Shown here piece after piece: positions 34,498 to 47,954 of a stretch of 64,000 nucleotides of DNA. Under the pieces are notes generated by a model, which was given only the letters and a program-made list of their open reading frames with translations, had not been told where the DNA came from and ran no database searches. The DNA comes from Scylla paramamosain. Lineage: Eukaryota; Arthropoda; Malacostraca; Decapoda; Portunidae. Where the stretch lies: contig NC_087155.1 of the NCBI RefSeq assembly GCF_035594125.1, forward strand, positions 7,675,192 to 7,739,191. The letters are read 5' to 3'. A program made the position numbers and the translations under genes. How positions within the stretch are numbered: the first letter of the stretch is position 1; every line of letters starts with the position of its first letter.

Positions 34498-35252
34498 GCA
34501 GTCCATAAGTGTTGAAACAAGATGGGTGTGTACTGTGCTGTATTCTTTATGATAGACTTTACCTCCCACCACCAGCAGTAGGCTGTTTGTTTGTTTAGAG
34601 AAATACAGCATCTTTATAGTTATTTTCTTATAATTTGATTATTTTTAGCTTTGATACATTTCAGCTTGTTTGTGTATTTGCAGTTTGCTTCAGCTTAGTA
34701 ATTTAAATTGTCTGTATTATGTATATGATTATAGCACTGATTTCTGAGTTCTTGTAGATATCCGTGGTTTATTATGTGTGCTCATGGAACAGAACCACAG
34801 GTGTTAACATTATTCCTTGTGGGAATACACTTACCTTGCAGTTTACTTATTCATCAGTGGTACATGTAAAGAGAATTTCACATAATTTAAATATTATATT
34901 CTTGTAGGAGTACTCCTAATATTAACCTATATGGTTCTGTGCTTATAAGCTGCTGATTAATGATGCAAATGCTAAAAGTAATATACACAGTATCATGATA
35001 ATTTAGTGAAACACCTTAAAAGTACAAAAGCAAGCCAAGAAAAAATTGTATGAAAGCTATATATATTTATAAAGAAAAAAAATAAATAAACAAATAAAAT
35101 AACAGCCCTGAATGTAAACAAATAGTTCACTGCTGTCTCACAAGAAATGGGACACACCCATCTTGTTCCACCACAAGAAGTGTTTGGCCAACAAGTAAAA
35201 CAAACTGCAGGTGCTGAATGGAGTCATGTTTATGAAGAATACATTATATTTT

Positions 35253-35339
<87 letters not shown>

Positions 35340-37466
35340 TTTTTTTGTAGCTTCAATTCATGCATATTTCGAACAGGAGCTCCAACAAGTCAGTGTGATT
35401 TGTGCCAGGCCCGCTTATAGAGAGGAAAAAATTAATGTGGGTAAAGAGGGTTCCACTACCCACAACCAAGAGTAAGAAAAGAGAAGAGACCATTAACAAA
35501 AAAGGGAAAGATAGTACAATCTGTTCATGGGAAGTTGAATTGAGAAAGCTGTTTGTGAGCCTACCTGAGCTTGTAAGTCAAGTGTTTATTGGCTGCTATC
35601 ATAAATATTTACAACTCCATAATATGTTTTACATTGATAAGTATTTTCAAGGTAATAAGCACATTATGTTTTACGTTGATAAGTATTTTCAAGGTAATGA
35701 GCACAAGATTCTGAACTATCATAAAAGGAGTAATATTAAGTGACCAACTGCTCCCTCCCCAAAAAATAAATAATAATAATAATAAATAAAAATAAATAAA
35801 TAAATAATAATAATAATGCAAAAGTCTGGACACATATTACCAATGCACTATAAATGAATGATAAAATTAACAGTACTATAAATGAATGATGAAATTAACA
35901 AATATATGATGAGTTACTGCAACAGGTTCCAAGATCTTGTACAAAACTGTGCATTGCTAATGGTGCACAACATTAAGATGATATTGAAGAAAAAAAAAGT
36001 ATGCATTATTGGAAAATATACATTATTGCCAATATGTCCATTTTTCTTGGGTTAGTAGGTTATACATCACTGACATTGCTGTCAAGCAAGTGAGACTTCC
36101 TCAGAGTATAATGACTGCAAAATCATCAAAGAACAAGTTTTAATACATTTTAGATGTGTCCTGATGTGAAATGTGATTGACAATAGTATTGCCTATTATG
36201 TACTTTGTAATTATGCCATTAGTGTATTCATTTATAAATTTTCATTTGTTTTTATTTCTTGTGATAAAAAGCTGTTTATCAGTTTTAGTATAATACTAAA
36301 AACTATAGTTTTCAAAGGCCACATTACATAATTTTTTACTATCTAATAACCCTGAAACAAACTGATGATTTAAGATCATACTTTGACAGATTATTTCAGA
36401 CAGATAATTTTTTTTATCACTATGGTTTCATTGTAAACAACAAGTGGATAATAAAGGCACTTGCCCTAATGAATTTATTGCCTTAGCTATCAGATGCATG
36501 AAGATATCAGGATGTCATCATGATCAGATATGTCTGTAGCCTCTACCCCACTGTTACCCTTCCCACCACTGAGAGATGATGCTATACGAGTAGTTCTTGG
36601 CACTATTAGCATTATACTGTGCATCTCCCTGGTTATTTGAAAGCAGTATTAGCAAGCTACTATATTTGGAGCAACAAAGGCTATCACTGCCTTTAACATG
36701 ACACTAGCATAATATGAGCTGCTGTGTTTACATGACATTGTAGCATATTATGAGCTGATATTTACATTAAGCTGAATTTCCTGAAGTTTCTTCCCCATAA
36801 TTTTTGTAAATTATATAAAAATATGCACTTTTATTTTGCTGTCATATTAAGGGAGAGAAACTGAGCAAGTGATATCACAACATCCTAATTGATGCCTAAA
36901 TACATCTTGCAGCTGGCACATTCTTGTTCCTTAGTAAATTTACAAAGTCAGTGTCTTTATTATATAAATAAACTTTTGTTACTTGATCCATAGTCTGAAT
37001 GAAACAAGCTGTCAAAGTATTATCACAATTCATTAATTTGTTAGTTATTCCAGAAAACTGATGTAATACAGCCTCTGAAGCCCACAGTAACTGCAATATT
37101 AATGTAAAACAGTTTGGAATTGTGAATTGGCAGTAGCTATTCAATGCTCAGCTTGCAAATTTGTGCAGGCTGACACAGCTTGCTTGCCTTGCCTTCTAAT
37201 AGAAATTATAATACCTTATACCTTTTTACATAGTCTGTTCCCTTTTATGATCTTAATCCCAGTTACCCATGGATGGTGGAGTCCTCTCTGGCCACTTTTC
37301 CTCACCAAAGCCACAAAGGGCCACTGACACCAAATGAGGGCCATTACGTTATTTGTTAAAAGTCTACATAATTTATTAATTTGTAGCTTGCAACAGAAGC
37401 CTACTACTTTAGTAATACCATCTTTGGTCAGTAGTTTCAATCAGCATGTCTCCTGCATAGCATGTA
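34498..37466 (+). other. DCTN3 intron 4, mainly unique sequence
   Basis: Contains a (TG)n-(T)n compound repeat at 35259-35346, a two-copy 37-bp tandem duplication near 35630-35700 (tgataagtattttcaaggta), and an (AAT)n-rich stretch at 35760-35820. No credible coding region seen. Confidence 0.5.
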
Positions 37467-38827
37467 CAGTCAGTGCAGAAAGTATTCATGTGAAATTTGC
37501 ACGCCATTACTTTTGACAATTTATCAAGTACCCCCTATCTGTACCCAAGAAAAACGTCAAATGTATTGGCACACAGGGTGTTGGTAGCAGGAGGTGGAGC
37601 TTTGTCAGCCACATATACTGATTTCCCGCCTGTGTGCCTGAGGCACTGGTGATGAGGACTACTTTTTGTGATTATGGTATGGTCATTGTGTGCAACTTGC
37701 AACTTGATCCGCCTTCAGTGTTTGGTTTGTGTACAGACAATGCCTTAAGGATCACAGCTCTCAAAGGAGAAAATCGCAGCTATTGCATCCCTGATTGTAT
37801 CAGGGAAAAGTAATAAGGAAATTTTCACTCTGATTGGAGTTGCACTCCAAACAGTCCAATGCTGGAGTAAGAAAATCACAGATGCTGGAGATGAGAATCT
37901 ACCCCATCACAAATTTTGCTCTGGGAAATCCTGGAAAATAACTATGAGGACTTCCAAACTCATCTTACATCAAGTGGAGGCTGAGCCCTATGTAACAGCA
38001 AAAAAAAATAAAGGGAAAGAATTGTCTGCTGCTGAGGAAGGTCAGTATTCATATGATCAAATGCTGCTTCAAGGATGAACACTGCCAGCCATTGCTCGTC
38101 AAGAAACAAAGACAGAAAAGGGTTATATTTTATAAGAAATCCTTGAATTGGGACCTGAAAAGATGGGAGCATGTGTTGTCGACTAACTAGGCAACTCTTA
38201 CAGTGACTGGAAATAGAGGAGGAAAGGTGTGGATGAGGCCAGGCATATGGATCTATACTTGCCAAAGTACACACAAACCACAGTCAAATACCCTAATCCA
38301 GTGATGGTATGGGGACTGTGGGACAGGGAAGATTGTTGTACTGCTGAGGATTGTAACTGTGAACAAGGACTGCTACTTAGAGCTCCTTCCCAAATACCTT
38401 GAGGACTGCTTTGACTGCTGCCAGTCCAAGGTGTTCCAACAGGACAGTGCACCCACCCACACAGCAAAATTAATTATTAATGGACTGGCTGGAGTAGCTT
38501 GGTGTTTTGACTACATCAAAGACTGGCTGGGGAATTCCCTAGATCTTAACCCTGTCAAGAACATCTGGGGCTCATCAAGAGGTGCCCCAGGAGGAGGGAC
38601 ACTTTAACCTGGCCTAAGCTCATGGAGGTGCATATAGGACAACCTTGAGCTCTGTCTCCTCCAGCAGCTGGCTGAATCTGTTCCAAGATGCCTGGGAAGT
38701 TGTGTAAAGTATAAGGGACTCCCCACAAAGTACTAGATCTAGGAAGACACTTTTTTTTTTTTTTTTTTTTTTTTTGCATCAATGTATTGCAAGGTGGCAC
38801 CATTACCATTACTTTTGGCACTGACTG
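37467..38827 (+). mobile_element. Tc1/mariner DNA transposon, TIR-bounded, inactive
   Basis: TA-CAGTCAGTGC at the left (37465-37476) is mirrored by GCACTGACTG-TA at the right (38818-38829), giving a 1,361-bp element with the TA duplication of this superfamily. The interior translates to Tc1-like transposase fragments. The clearest is at 38359-38607: LELLPKYLED, VFQQDSAPTHTAK (DD34D region with the second Asp) and LGNSLDLNPVKNIWG (Asn-Pro block with the third Asp). Stops and frame breaks upstream and a poly-T insertion at about 38752-38775 show it is dead. It lies in DCTN3 intron 4. Confidence 0.9.
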
Positions 38828-39402
38828 TAAGTTGGTCTCAAACTTCAATTTATTTTCTTTATCCTCCTTATTTAGTTCACTAACTGTTTGGTTTCTGCAT
38901 CTTTAAACAGAATAATAACAATGAATTAGGAATGTGTTAATAAAGGCTCAAACTTACAAATAATAGATGATGCAATTTAAAGTCAAACATTTTTTTTATT
39001 CTGCTTTCTTCATAGAATCATGATTTTTTTATATCGTGGTATGTGATAAACATTTCTAAACACAATGTTGTTATGTAAAGGATGGGTGGTAAGTAACAAG
39101 TTCAAAGCACAGAATAACAGCAGCTTGGCATTGTGAGGACACACTTTCTCTTTCTCTCTCTCAATCTCTCATGATGCAGAGCCACTGTTGTCCTGTGCCT
39201 ACAGTTTTGTGACAAGAAATCCTTCCTTTTTGCCTCATGTAAAGTGTAATAATACCATCATCTTCAGAACTATCACATGCCACCATTTTTTTTTTACATT
39301 ATCATGATAATTCCACAGAAAAAGCAGCATACAAAAATGTGGCACAAGCTTGTTCATGACTTATTTCACTTCTAGTATCCACTATCATTTCTTAGGATAA
39401 AA
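38828..39402 (+). other. DCTN3 intron 4 sequence
   Basis: AT-rich sequence with no coding signal or element terminus recognised. Confidence 0.5.
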
Positions 39403-39572
<170 letters not shown>

Positions 39573-39896
39573 ATAAACAAACAAAAGCTACAAGTATGTA
39601 TGAAAAGACTGGAGCTGCAGTTTGAGTAAAATTTTGAGAAAGATGGAAAAAAAAAAAAAAGTTTCAAAGCATGCTGTAGATAGTTGTAGTGGCTCCCTTC
39701 TTCCTCAAGATGGAGGTTGACTAATCTGCTCTTCCTTTTTTTCCCTAAGCAGATCCTTGTCTGTACAGTGGCAGTGCATGTTGGGTAAACCACTTGCTCT
39801 TCTTGATGATCTCAGTTCCTGAAAAATACATGTTCTCTGACATTATTATTTTTTTTTTTTATCTTTTTTAAGTTGTTTACCTTAACAACCACTCAG

Positions 39897-39986
39897 ATAA
39901 ACACACTGACGGAGACCTTCATTGAAATGGATGCAGTAGTGACCAAGGCTGAGATTGCAGCATTACCTAAAAAGCCAGAGGATTAA
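39897..39986 (+). CDS. DCTN3: Dynactin subunit 3 (p24), exon 5 of 5
   Basis: Acceptor aaccactcag at 39887-39896 and stop TAA at 39984-39986. It encodes INTLTETFIEMDAVV then TKAEIAALPKKPED. The helix ending FxxxD and the Pro/Lys/Glu tail match the DCTN3 C-terminus with the same spacing after the YN of exon 4. An alternative in-frame acceptor (tttttaag at 39872) would add eight residues (LFTLTTTQ). The downstream site was chosen because it restores the family spacing and has a CTTAAC branch-like sequence before it. AATAAA at 40106-40111 is the probable poly-A signal. Confidence 0.87.
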   Translation: MNTLTETFIEMDAVVTKAEIAALPKKPED

Positions 39987-40105
39987 AATCCTTGTACAGG
40001 GAAACATTCTCAAGGTGTTAGCTATGTCATTGCTTCTAGTATTGATAAATTATATATCATTTTTTGTTGTTCCATTACATAAGCTGATATGTTTTCACTG
40101 ACTTC

Positions 40106-40111
40106 AATAAA
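40106..40111 (+). promoter_or_regulatory. Probable DCTN3 polyadenylation signal
   Basis: First AATAAA after the DCTN3 stop codon, 120 bp downstream. It would give a short 3' UTR of about 140 nt. Confidence 0.6.
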
Positions 40112-40258
40112 TTAAGTAACTTAAACAGCACAATATAACCATTTGATTTTGCCTTCAATTTTGTGAGTAACTGAGGCTTACCTTTCACTGGTTCAGGACC
40201 ATCTTGAACCATCATATATACTTGTCAAATACAAAAGAATAACATTGAAAGGTAGAAA

Positions 40259-43060
40259 ACTGCCCCGCAGACATCACATTCAGGAAGTTCTACTGCCCCA
40301 CAGACATCACATTCAGGAAGTCCTGTGATGGGTTCAGTGGCTTTCCTCCTCTTTGGAACAGTATCTGGAAAGAATATCTGCAGCATATTTTAGGTAAAAA
40401 AAAATTGCCTTGAGATGTCTACATCACATGTCACATCAATCACATTATTTTTGATAAGCAGCAAAACATGTCTTTTCTCAACTGTTGCCTTCTTCTATTC
40501 CATTTTGGCCACCATGAGTAGAATAGCAAAAATTAGGAAAAAAACAACAAACTGTCCTTTTTATGGATACATTCAGAGATAAGGCTGTCTCAAACTATCC
40601 ATTGTAACATTGGTTTTATCTAAAGAATGAGATGCCTATCATGTAATTCTTGATTTAATATACAAAAATGTGCAGCAGTTACCTTCTATAAGTCGTTCTC
40701 ATACAGTTTCCCTTTTTTTATATATAAAAATCACCTATGTATCTAATAAAAAAAAATATTAAATTAATGCAGAGGTCTTGCTCTAAATTTCAGAAAATAA
40801 CTAACTTTGCTTACAAAAGCCTCACTTATTTAAAAAAAAAAAAATCACAAGGCAGACAGATACCTACATAATATGTAGTACATGCCACATACAGTCTAAC
40901 AGGGACAAGCAGACAACATAGCACAAGAGCAATGTAAGACTGAGAAACCTTGTGATGCTGGTCTAACAGGGACAAGCAGACAACATAGCACAATAGCAAT
41001 ATGAGACAGAAATCTTGTGATACTGGACTAATATTTTGAATCACTGTTATCCTTCCTAAGTTGATTAGACATACCTTAAGAGAAGAATTCCACAGCTGAA
41101 TATAGCTTGAAAGGGATACATATAAGAGAAGAATTCCACAGCTGAATATAGCTTGAAAGGGATACATATAAGAGAAGAATTCCACAGCTGAAAATAGCTT
41201 GAAAGGGATACATATCTGAACTGCTTGGCTGCCACATTGATGGTATCTGCTACCCAGCCAATGGAATCTTTTCATCACTCATTAACACACCACACTGACT
41301 GGTCATCCTTACTTCATAATTTACCATCACATTAATGTTTAACTGAGAGATAAGTATTACTAAATGGTATCAGTGAAATTTGGGAGGGCTGAGGATATGG
41401 ATGTAAAGCAAGGGAGGCAAAGAGAGGGCTGGCCTAAGATGATGCTTCCTCCCTTATTAGCCATATCCTTGAAAACAGTCTCAAACTAAATGTAAAGGAA
41501 GTACAACCATTCCTCAACATTGATAGTTTAAGTTAAACCATTCTAAAAATCTGCAGGGAAGCCCAATACTAAGTTAAAGGTCTGGGTGTAAATGAGTTTC
41601 CCTGAGCACTTTTGTAGCCAAGTATAATGCTCATGGCTAACTACCCCACATTTTCCACTTGCAGTAACAAATTAGTGTCTACATCTCTGTGGTGGCAGTG
41701 GAGGTTAGTTATACTTATGTTGCTGTAACTGGCTATGCTCCACAAAGGGCCAGGTATGCATTGCAGGTGGTCGAGTATGTTTGCACCAGCATCACCACCA
41801 CCACTACACTCCCCCACACTGGTAACCTCTCCTCATAAGATAGCAATTAATAACCATTAAACCTAGATAAGTCTTCAAGGTTTTGTAAGACTGAGTGAAA
41901 TTTTAGCTATTTTGCTACAATGATACACTTTTCTTGAATTTCATTTAATCTTTACTTATGAAAATTTTATGAAAATTTTAGTGTGGTCAAGTAACACCCT
42001 CAAGATGGTAACACCCATCATTGCTGCCCTCCTTCCTACTCTCCCCAATGCTAATTCTTAACATGTTCATATTTAAGTGTCCTGTAACTTCAAACTATGA
42101 TATTAAAAGCATTTGATCACAGAATATTTCTGACTTATAATGACTTATCTTTCATTTCTGAGTATGTGTGACTTTCCTAACAGGACACCCTGTATATATA
42201 CCATCATTAAAATAAATAAATAAATAAAAAATAATAATGTACATGTAATAAACTTTTCAAGCTAACTAATGGTGATTCAAGCTGCCATCACTGTAGTTAC
42301 TACTAAAGAGTTGGAAAGTGCATGAACTGTTGGATATGCTGAGTGAGAAAGTATATGTGTGCTGTGTTAGGGTACTGGTCAAGATGTGTGTGTGTGTGTG
42401 TGAAGAGGGTCACTTTGAAGGCAAAGGCACATACCTAAAGGTGAAGGCAAAGGCACATACCTAAAGGTGAAAAGTGAAACGGTGAGGGATGTGTTCAGTG
42501 ATGTTTATGCTATATAGCATGAAGTTAAAAACTGTGTATATTAAGATAGTAAAAGATTGTGTGGAGGAGGCAGTGGGTCAGCAAATAGTTCCTCCGTAAG
42601 TGGGACGGGCTTGAATGAAATGTGAGCTGAGTCAAGTGAAGGTAGGTTTGAGTTTGCAAGCCTAGTCAGATGGAGGTAGGCTTGTGAGAACAGTGAGCCT
42701 AGTAAGTTAAGCAGGTTCAAGTTAAATGCAAGTCTGGTGTAGTAGTGACATGGAGAGTGCAATGAGAGCAAAACGCACCACCAGTGAATATGGGATGAAG
42801 GTACATGCGTCTATAAAGGACATGTGCCGAGACCTGGCAATGCCAGTATTCCTCAAGAAATATCTTTCTGAGCACACCTAACACTGCAATGAAAGACTTC
42901 ACTAAAAAGTATGGAGAAAGGCATCTAAGGACGAATTTACTGGGCTTCACTAAATTTATTTTGTGTCCCACACAATGAACTGGGAACACAGATTCAGGTA
43001 TTAGGCATCTAAGGTCAAATTTACTGGGCTTCATTAAATTTATTTTGTGTCCCTGACAAT
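40259..43060. repeat. Intergenic region with several short tandem duplications
   Basis: Direct duplications are visible at 40260-40325 (33-bp unit), 40895-41030 (67-bp unit starting TCTAACAGGGACAAGC), 41077-41215 (three 46-bp units starting AGAGAAGAATTCC), 42415-42470 (about 25-bp unit) and 42920-43060 (84-bp unit starting GGCATCTAAGG). The minus frame at 41278-40826 is only the translation of the 46- and 67-bp repeats. No gene is recognised in this stretch. Confidence 0.8.
41903..42192 (+). mobile_element. MITE, CAGGGTGTCC family, copy 2 (left part missing)
   Basis: Matches the right part of 8281-8759 (for example TCAAGTAACACCCTCA) and keeps the intact right terminus AGGACACCCTG followed by TATATATA. 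It therefore shows what copy 1 has lost at its right end. Confidence 0.78.
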
Positions 43061-43804
43061 GAACAAATTCAGGTATGAGGCATCAGATTTGCTTTGGTGC
43101 ACTGGGTTCACCAATTCTACTACTGCTGCCCAAGAGAGAAGTGGTAAAAGGAAGACACACCAGGCACTAAGGAACAAACAGAAGAGAAGAACTGATGAGA
43201 GAAATAAGGAAAGCAAGAAAGGAAGGAATATAAACAAGTACAAAAATAATGTTAACTAAGATGGGGCATACAAATTGGTGGTAAAATTCTTCCTCCTCAC
43301 CCATGTACGTATTTACATTCTGTCTCACATGATTTCTCAGTCATATGTAAAGGAAAATATTTTTTCATCATACTTTTTAGTGTACATGAAGATAAGCAAA
43401 ACTTTACCTACAAATTTTCTCAAGCCCTTCTTTTCCTTGGGGATCTGATGGGGCCATATAGGCTATGGTGCCACAACCTCTCATTACTGAAGGTGCTGAT
43501 ACCAGATATGTAGGTAGGCTGATCAGATTCTGGTGAAATGCTCTGTCCTCTGAAGGAAGACCATAACCATGGCATGCTTTGAGTATCCTGAAGGCCAGGC
43601 CAGGATATTGAAAATCCTACAGGAGATCTGCTTAAATTAGTCTGTGGAGGTGGAATGATATAAAATAGAAGAGTGTCATGTAGTGGAGTGGTGGTGAAGA
43701 CAGTGTAGCAGATATTCTGGAGTGTCTGGCTGTGTAGGACACCAGGGACAATAAGAAGTGTCTGTCAAGTCCATGTTGTGCAGATCGGCATTGAGATGTG
43801 TCCA
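43061..43804. other. Spacer before the nested LINEs
   Basis: Unique sequence with no coding region or known terminus recognised. Confidence 0.4.
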
Positions 43805-44651
43805 CGCTGGATCAAGGAGTGTTGTAAACTCAATAACCCAGCAGTGACCTCACTGAACGTTTCCTTTTGTGTCTCATAACACAAGGTGGTAGTCACATGC
43901 CCTCTGAAGACTTTACACAAAACTACATGCTATTTGGTTCTGATTTTCCATGGAATGAATACCGTTTCCATGTCAGAGACCTGTCTCTGTGTGCTGAGCA
44001 CATAACAGGTGATAGTATCTGGCATGGTAATGTATATTCCTCACTCTTTCTCTCATTCTAAATCTTCCAAACTTTGGTTTAACACAGCCTATTCTCGCAC
44101 TATACACGATAAAGAAGTGGCCCACAAAAGGTACTTGAGCCTTCCATCACCAGAATCTCATGCTCTTTATATTTCAGCCTAGAATCATGCCAAGTCTGTT
44201 CTCCAACTAGCCAAAAACTCCTTTATTAATAGTGTCAAAATCTTTCAAGATCTAACTCCCCTCATGACTTCTGGCACCTAGCCAAAAAACATTTCCAATA
44301 ACTTTCCTTCTACAACCTTTCCCTGCTTTATTTCAACCTGATGGCACCACTGCCATCTCATCTATTTCTAAAGCTGAACTCTTTGCTCAAACCTTTGCTA
44401 AAAACTCTACCTTGGATGATTCAGGGATTGTTCCTCTCTCCTCCATTCTCCAACTACTTCATGCTACCCATTAAGATCCTTCACAGTGATGTTCTCCATA
44501 CTCTCACTGGCCTTAACCCTCAGAAGGCTTATGAACCTAATGGAGTCCCTCCTACTGTTCTCTAAAATTGTGCCTGTGCTTGTACCTTGCCCATCCAATC
44601 TCTTCCAACTCTATCAACATCTACCTTTCTTTCCTGCTAGAAGTTTGCCTA

Positions 44652-47600
44652 CAGGCAGCAGACACCTGCCGAAACAATAATTACTCCCAGTGAGGTCTAA
44701 AGCACTGTTCAGGGGGTGCTGTGAACTTGTCATTAAACCCAGCTGTGACCTCACTGAACGTTTCCCTTTGTGTCTCACAACACAAGGGGGCAGTCACAGC
44801 CTGCCCTCTAAAGACAACTCTCTTCCTCCTCACAAAACTACAAGCACCTAATAACACACACACCCTTCACCCAAAAATTTTAAAATCATCATGGCAACTC
44901 CTACACCAGCCTCGGAGTCCCCATCTGGGGAGGGGACCATAAATGTCCCCAGGTCGGACTGCCTTTCTGTCGACGACCCTAAGTGTCTTGACACCCCCCT
45001 CAACTTTTTCTTCATTAACTTCTGCAACATTCGCGGTCTAAGATCTAATTTTCAATCTGTAGAACACCACCTCTCCTCTTCTAAACCTCATCTTCTTTTC
45101 CTCACTGAAACTCAGGTGTCTGAGGCAACTGACAGTAGCCCCTTTTCTGTTCCCTCCTACTTTCTCTATCCTCATTTTCGATCCAAAGCTGGATGCTGCG
45201 TTTATGTGCGCAATGACTTAACCTGCTCTCGTGCCCACGCTCTTGAATCTTGCAAGTTTTCCACCATCTGGCTACGACTACAGAGTCACTCTCATACTAA
45301 ATTTATCTGTGCTGTATACCTCTCTCCTAACTCTGACTATAAGAAATTCTTTGACTACTTAACTTCCAAAGTGGAACACATTCTGACCCTCTTCCCTTTT
45401 GCAGAGATCTCCATTCTTGGAGACTTCAATGTTCACCACCAGCTTTGGCTTTCCTCTCCCTTCACTGACAATCCTGGTGAACTAGCCTATAACTTTGCTA
45501 TCGTCCATGACCTAGAGCAATTGGTGCAACACCCTACTCGTATTCCTGACCGTCTTGGAGATATGCCCAACATTCTTGACCTTTTCCTGACCTCTAATCC
45601 TTCTGCTTATGCTGTCACCCTTTCTTCTCTGTTGGGCTCCTCCGATCACAATCTCATATCTTTATCTTGTCCTATCACTCCAATCCCTCCTCAGGATCCC
45701 CCTAAGTGAAGGTGCCTCTGGCGTTTTGCCTCTGCTAGTTGGGGGGACCTGAGGAGGTATTTTGCTGATTTTCCTTGGAATGACTACTGCTTCCGTGTCA
45801 GAGACCCGTCTTTGTGTGCTGAGCGCATAACAGAGGTGATAGTGTCTGGCATGGAGGTGTACATTCCTCACTCTTTTTCTCGTCCTAAACCTTCTAAACC
45901 TTGGTTTAACACAGCTTGTTCTCGTGCTATACATGATAGAGAGGTGGCCCACAAAAGGTACTTAAGCCTCCCATCACCAGAATCTCATGCACTTTATATT
46001 TCTGCCCAGAACCATGCCAAGTCTGTTCTCCAACTAGCCAAAAACTCCTTCATTAACATAAAATGTCAAAACCTTTCAAGATATAGCTCCCCTCATGATT
46101 TCTGGCATCTAGCCAAAAATATCTCCAATAACTTTGCTTCTTCTTCTTTCCCTCCTCTACTTCAACCAGATGGCACCACTGCTATCACATCTATCTCTAA
46201 AGCTGAACTCTTTGCTCAAACCTTTGCTAAAAACTCTACCTTGGACGATTCTGGGCTTGTTCCTCCCTCTCCTCCACCCTCTGACTACTTCATACCACCT
46301 ATTAAAATTCTTCACAATGATGTTTTCCATGCCCTCGCTGGCCTAAACCCTCGGAAGGCTTATGGACCTGATGGGGTCCCTCCTATTGTTCTCCGAAACT
46401 GTGCCTCCGTGCTTGCACCTTGCCTAGTCAAACTCTTTCAGCTCTGTCTGTCAACATCTACCTTTCCTTCTTGCTGGAAGTTTGCCTTCATTCAACCTGT
46501 TCCTAAAAAGGGTGACCGCTCTAATTCCTCAAACTACCGTCCTATTGCTTTAATTTCCTGCTTATCTAAAGTTTTTGAATCTATCCTCAACAGGAAGATT
46601 CTTAAACATCTATCACTTCACAACCTTCTATCTGATCGCCAGTATGGGTTCCGTCAAGGCCGCTCTACTGGTGATCTTCTGGCTTTCCTTACTGAGTCTT
46701 GGTCATCCTCTTTTAGAGATTTTGGTGAAACTTTTGCTGTTGCCTTGGACATATCAAAAGCCTTTGATAGAGTCCGGCACAAAGCTTTGATTTCCAAACT
46801 ACCCTCCTACGGTTTCTATCCTTCTCTTTGTGACTTCATCTCAAGTTTCCTTTCTGACCATTCTATTGCTGCTGTGGTAGACGGTCACTGTTCTTCTCCT
46901 AAATCTATTAACAGTGGTGTTCCTCAGGGTTCTGTCCTGTCACCCACTCTCTTCTTATTATTCATTAATGATCTTCTAAACCAAATTTCTTGTCCTATCC
47001 ACTCTTACGCTGATGACACCACCCTGCAATTTTCCACGTCTTTTCATAGACGTCCAACCCTTCAGGAGGTAAACATATCATGCAGGGAAGCCACAGAACG
47101 CCTGACTTCTGATCTTTCTAAAATTTCTGATTGGGGCAGAGCAAACTTGGTATTGTTGTGCCTCAAAAACTCAATTCCTCCATCTATCAACTCGACACAA
47201 CCTTCCAGACAACTATCCCCTCTTCTTCAATGACACTCAACTGTCCCCCTCTTCTACACTGAACATCCTCGGTCTGTCCTTTACTTATAATCTGAACAGG
47301 AAACTTCACATCTCATCTCTAGCTAAAACAGCTTCTATGAAGTTAGGTGTTCTGAGACGTCTCCGCCAGTTTTACTCACCCCCACCTGCTAACTCTGTAC
47401 AAGGGCCTTATCCGTCCATGTATGGAGTATGCTTCACATGTCTGGGGGGTTCCACTCATACTGCTCTTCTAGACAGGGTGGAATCAAAAGCTTTTTGTCT
47501 CATCAACTCCTCTCCTCTAACTGACTGTCTTCAGCCTCTCTCTCACCGCCACAATGTTGCATATCTAGCTGTCTTCTACCGCTATTTTCATGCTAACTGC

Positions 47601-47954
47601 TCTTCTGATCTTGCTAACTGCATGCCTCCCCTCCTTCCGCGGCCTCGCTGCACAAGACTTTCTTCTTTCTCTCACCCCTATTCTGTCCACCTCTCTAATG
47701 CAAGAGTTAACCAGTATTCTCAATCATTCATCCCTTTCTCTGGTAAACTCTGGAACTCCCTGCCTGCTTCTGTATTTCCACCTTCCTATGACTTGAATTC
47801 CTTCAAGAGGGAGGTTTCAAGACACTTATCCACCAATTTTTGACCACTGCTTTGACCCTTTTATGGGACTGGCATTTCAGTGGGCATTTTTTTTATTAGA
47901 TTTTTGTTGCCCTTGGCCAGTATCCTTCCTACATAAAAAAAAAATAAATAAAAT
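44652..47954 (+). mobile_element. LINE copy B, nearly intact full-length APE-RT element
   Basis: Runs from the family 5' leader (GCAGCAGACACCTGCC) to an A-rich tail (ACATAAAAAAAAAATAAATAAAA). A single frame from 44891 covers almost the whole protein. Inserted within copy E in the same orientation. It is younger than copy E and the best-preserved member in the window. Confidence 0.92.
44891..47843 (+). pseudogene. LINE endonuclease-reverse transcriptase polyprotein, two lesions
   Basis: Starts [10 protein letters not shown]. The N-terminal AP-like endonuclease (about residues 35-265) carries [22 protein letters not shown] (about residue 177) and GSSDHN (about 251). The RT (about residues 480-730) shows AYGPDGVP, VALDISKAFDRV, SGVPQGSVLSP and YADDTT (706-711). 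The C-terminal region ends WNSLPASVFP, YDLNSFKREVSRHL. Two defects break it. One is an in-frame TGA at 45707-45709, where copies A and C have CGA, a C-to-T change at CpG. The other is a 2-bp deletion near 47157 compared with copy C, after which the frame resumes at about 47337 to 47843. The endonuclease nicks target DNA and RT copies the element RNA onto it. Clade (jockey/CR1-like) not settled. Confidence 0.9.

Noticed and set aside
40826..41278. 150-codon minus-strand frame
   Set aside because: It is made of the 46-bp and 67-bp tandem repeats of this region.
45812..47233. A separate 473-aa RT gene starting at the Met at 45812
   Set aside because: It is in the same frame as the endonuclease frame from 44891, divided only by the TGA at 45707-45709, so it is the rest of one polyprotein.
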